In this document: in pieces, positions 60,720 to 64,000 of the stretch
How positions within the stretch are numbered: position 1 is the stretch's first letter
Layout of the letters: each line of letters begins with the position of its first letter
Origin: Valencia hispanica
Lineage: Eukaryota; Chordata; Actinopteri; Cyprinodontiformes; Valenciidae
DNA: 64,000 nt
Assembly: GCA_963556495.2 (NCBI GenBank)
Contig: OY747716.1
Coordinates: forward strand, 28,010,818 to 28,074,817
Direction of reading: 5' to 3'
Program-made: the position numbers and the translations under genes
Notes under the pieces: model-generated
What the model was told of the DNA's origin: nothing
What the model saw: only the letters and a program-made list of their open reading frames with translations
Database searches by the model: none

Positions 60720-63489
60720 TTAATCAAAAAGGAAAGTTTTAAGCCTGACCTTAAAAGTAAACAGAGTGTCTGCCTCACGGACTAAAGCTGGGAGCTGGTT
60801 CCACAGGAGAGGAGCCTGATAACTAAAAGATCTGCCTCCCATTCTACTTTTAGAAATCCTAGGAACTACAAGTAAACCTGCAGTCTGAGAGCGAAGTGCT
60901 CTGTTAGGAACATATGGAACAATTAGATCTCTGATGTATGATGGAGCTTGATTATGAAGGGCTTTGTATGTAAGAAGAAGGATCTTAAATTCTATTCTGG
61001 ATTTAACAGGGAGCCAATGAAGGAAAGCTAAAACAGGAGAAATGTGATCTCTCTTTTTAATATTTATCAGAACTCTTGCTGCCGCATTTTGGATCAACGC
61101 ATTTTGTGGACTACCTGATAGTAAAGAATTACAGTAGTCCAGCCTTGAGGTAACAAATGCATGGACTAGTTTCTCAGCGTCACTCCTGGACAGGATGTTT
61201 CTAATTTTAGCGCATATAGTCCGGAGGTGAAAGAAAGAAATCCTAGAAACCTGTTTAATATGGGATTTAAATGTCAAGTCTCTGTCAAAAATAACGCCGA
61301 GGTTCTTTACGTTATTACTGGGGGCCAATTTAATGCCATCCAGGTGAAGTGATTGACTAATCAGTTTCTGTTTAAGAACTTCGGGTCCAAAGACAGCAAC
61401 TTCTGTTTTGTCAGAATTTAAAAGCATAAAGTTTAGGGTCATCCATGTTTTTATGTCTTCCAGACATGCCTGCAATATACCTAACTGACTGGGTTCATCA
61501 GGATTTATGGATAAATATAGTTGTGTATCATCTGCATAGCTGTGGAAATTTATCCCATGCTGTCTAATGATTCTACCAATTGGGAGCATATATATGGTGA
61601 ACAGAATTGGTCCAAGCACAGAACCCTGTGGAACTCCACAAGTAACCCTTATCATTAGTAACCTTCACCAGTGCTGTTTCAGTGCTATGATGAGCTCTAA
61701 AACCTGACTGAAACTCTTCAAACAGCTCGTTACTGTTTAGATGCTCACAGACTTGATTAGCAACAATTTTCTCAAGGACTTTGGATAAGAAAGGAAGGTT
61801 AGATATAGGTCTGTAATTCACTAAGTCATCTTGATCAAAGGAAGGTTTCTTGAGTAAAGGTTTAATCACGGCTATTTTAAATTCCTGTGGTACGTACCCG
61901 TTTACTAAGGATAGATTCATCATATCCAAAATGGGGCCAGGAACCAAATGGAACACTTCTTTAAATAATTTGGTTGGAATTGGGTCCAACATACAAGTTG
62001 AAGGTTTAGATGAGGCTAATATTTTTGATAATTCCGAAAGCTCGACTGAATCAAAACAGCCTAAGCACAACTGAGGTTCTACAGTTCTTTCCGATACTGC
62101 CTCATTTACTGAGGAAGAAGTAATCATGTTTGGGAGGATGCCAATGATTTTATTTTTAATAAAATTAATTTTATTTATGAAGAATCCCATAAAATCATCA
62201 CTGCTAAGAGCTGGGGGAATAGTTGGCTTAACAGAACTATGACTCTGTGTAGGTTTGGCAACTGTACTAAAAAGAAACCTAGGATTTTTATTCGCCTCTA
62301 TTAATGATGAAAAATATGCTGTTCTAGCTTGTCGAAGGGTCTTTTTATACAGCAGTAGACTGTTATTCCAGGTTAAATAGGAATCCTCTAGGTGTGTAGA
62401 GCGCCATTTTCTCTCCACATTTCTAGTATTCTGCTTTAAAGTACGCAACTCTGCGTTGAACCAAGGAGTCAGCCTCCTATGGCTAGCCACTTTCTATTTT
62501 AAGGGGGCTACACTATCTAATGCCAGATGCAATGAGGACGTAACGCTGTGAACCAGACCATCAATTTCTGAAGGGTTGGAGATAGAATTGCTGCCATCCA
62601 CTGTGTTACCCTGAGACACTAAGGAAAGTAAGAATGGAACAGATTCTTTAAAAATTGCTACAGCATTGTCTGATAAAGCTCTACTATAATGAAATTTTCT
62701 TTCAGATTTAAGATGGTCAGTTAAAGTAAATTCAAAAGTTATTAAGAAGTGGTCAGACAGGACCGGGTCATGTGGGTGGACTGTTATTTCCTCACACTCA
62801 ATACCGTATGTCAGTACAAGGTCCAAAGTGTGTTTACCCGAGTGGGTCGATCCCTGTACTTTTTGAGTAAAGCCAATTGATTCTAAAATAGCACTAAAGG
62901 CTGCATTTAGGCTATCACTTTCAGTATCCACATGAATATCAAAGTCCCCCACTATAATAACCCTATCAGTATTTAATACTAAATCAGATAAAAAATTTGA
63001 GATCTGATCCAAGAATTGAGAGTAAGGGCCTGGTGGACGATACAAAACCACAAACAAAAATGGTCTTAATGTTTTGCAACTTGGATGAGGAAAATTAAGG
63101 GTTAGATGTTCAAAAGAACTGTAGGTATCAATTGGTCTGGGACTAATTAGTAAATCAGAACGAAAAATGGTTGCAACTCCTCCTCCTCGCCCAGTATTTC
63201 TAGGAATGTGAAAATTTAAATGACTGGAAGGAATTGACTCATTTATACTGACATAATCCTCCTGCTGCAACCAGGTTTCTGTGAGACAAAGGAAGTCAAT
63301 GTGATTATCACAAATCAAGTAATTTACTAACAAAGTCTTTGAGGAGAGAGATCTTATGTTTAATAAATCACATTTAATAAATTTATTTTTCTGTTCAGTC
63401 AAAGTTGTATTTATTTTTATGAGATTTCCATAATTTGCTTTAGTTGGCTTAACTTTTAATCCATTTAATTTTGGCCGTGGGCAAGACAC
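60720..63489 (-). pseudogene. LINE ORF2: APE endonuclease and reverse transcriptase, broken
   Basis: Endonuclease (63489-62497): '[10 protein letters not shown]', '[11 protein letters not shown]', '[11 protein letters not shown]' (usually G-D-F-N) and '[13 protein letters not shown]'. An in-frame TAG at 62494-62496 interrupts it after 'VAPLK'; the same frame continues 'KVASHRRLTPWFNAEL'. RT part one ends at 'QSGFRAHHSTETALVKVTND'. About 61645-61650 a deletion removes the F-D-T-V-D-H block (first catalytic Asp) and shifts frame into 'VTCGVPQGSVLGPILF'. 'FHSYADDTQLYLS' and the C-terminus to 60720 are kept. Confidence 0.88.
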
Positions 63490-63582
63490 TGTTTCTATAG
63501 GGTAATGGGTGGGTAACAGTACAGAAGCAGCAGAGAGGTGGGTTAAACTACGACTCTGCTTACTGGTCTGGACCCTTGGTTA

Positions 63583-64000
63583 TCAGTGTTTTGGAGGACT
63601 AATAAATTCGGCCATATTCCTAGAAAGAAGAGCTGCTCCATCCAAAGTGGGATGGATGCCGTCTCTCCGGATCAGACCAGGTTTTCCCCAAAATGTTCTC
63701 CAGTTATCAATGTAACCCACATAGTTTGAAGGACACCACCTAGACAACCATTGATGGAATGACAGCATGCGGCTAAACATGTCGTCACTGGTCTGATCAG
63801 GCAGGGGACCAGAAAAGATTACCGAGTCTGACATTGTTTTAGCAAACTTACACACCGAAGCAACACTAATTTTAGTGACCTCCGATTGGCATAACCGGGT
63901 GTCATTACCGCCAGCGTGAATAACAATCTTACTGTATTTACGCTTATATTTAGCCAGCAGTTTCAGGTAGGATTTGATGTCACCCGTTCTGGCCCCTGGT
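63583..64000 (-). pseudogene. LINE ORF1, C-terminal part with SGNH/GDSL esterase-like domain
   Basis: The frame is open from the window edge to a stop at 63583. It holds '[13 protein letters not shown]' (block III G-x-N-D) and '[16 protein letters not shown]' (block V D-x-x-H with catalytic Asp and His). Esterase-type ORF1 proteins are known from CR1/L2 LINEs of fish; their role in retrotransposition is thought to involve lipid or membrane contact but is not settled. The N-terminal part with the catalytic Ser block lies off the right edge, so intactness cannot be judged. Confidence 0.75.

Larger units (their letters stand above)
59990..64000 (-). mobile_element. long L2-like LINE (fish CR1/L2 group), 5' end beyond the window
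   Basis: On the minus strand in order: ORF1 end with SGNH-esterase motifs, a 93-base gap, ORF2 with endonuclease and reverse transcriptase, a 3' UTR of about 700 bp and a tail of TTGAA-type units (inverted on the plus strand as ATTCAATTCAACTCAATTCA at 59995). At least 4.0 kb remain, so this is among the longest repeats here. One premature stop and an internal deletion in ORF2 make it non-autonomous. Confidence 0.9.

Overview
The window looks like vertebrate, most likely teleost fish, nuclear DNA. It is AT-rich and made mostly of introns and intergenic sequence. It holds one spliced vertebrate gene and many transposon families that are common in fish: Tc1-like elements, BED-type hAT, TTAA-flanked elements, CR1/L2-type LINEs with an SGNH-esterase ORF1, and an RTE/Rex3-like tail. 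No species can be named from the sequence alone.

The only gene I can support is sulf1, an extracellular heparan-sulfate 6-O-endosulfatase, on the minus strand. I placed 18 coding exons between 27665 (start codon) and 2385. All splice junctions are GT/AG and in phase. Together they encode 855 complete codons plus 2 bases. The catalytic domain (exons 1-8) keeps the Asp-Asp pair, the Cys-Cys-Pro-Ser-Arg formylglycine site and the Asp-His pair. Exons 9-15 encode the basic hydrophilic domain and exons 15-18 the Cys-rich C-terminal domain. The last coding exon (about ten residues in the family) was not found and probably lies beyond the left edge. A 5'-UTR segment with its own splice acceptor precedes the ATG, so at least one noncoding exon lies to the right, at an unknown place.

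Layout: 1-2384 is sequence downstream of exon 18. 2385-27787 is sulf1, whose introns carry an internally deleted hAT and a LINE 3' fragment (intron 8), a Tc1 remnant, a microsatellite and a Tc1 copy (intron 4), and an old full-length Tc1-like copy (intron 1). 27788-64000 has no protein-coding host gene that I can recognise. It is upstream intron or intergenic DNA with small palindromic elements (34.4 kb, 46.1 kb), an RTE-like fragment (38.4 kb), a diverged tandem array with a period of about 300-380 bp (42.2-44.5 kb), two abutting TTAA-flanked elements (49.5-50.9 kb), a Tc1 end (53.0 kb), a deleted LINE (54.4 kb), a cluster of ACATGTGAA words (57.6 kb), a second copy of the intron-4 Tc1 family (58.1-59.6 kb), and a long L2-like LINE running off the right edge (60-64 kb).

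I see no wholly new system. The items most worth following up are the 42-44 kb tandem array, the pair of TTAA elements sharing one target site, the esterase-bearing LINE, and a His at a normally acidic position of the Sulf1 catalytic domain.
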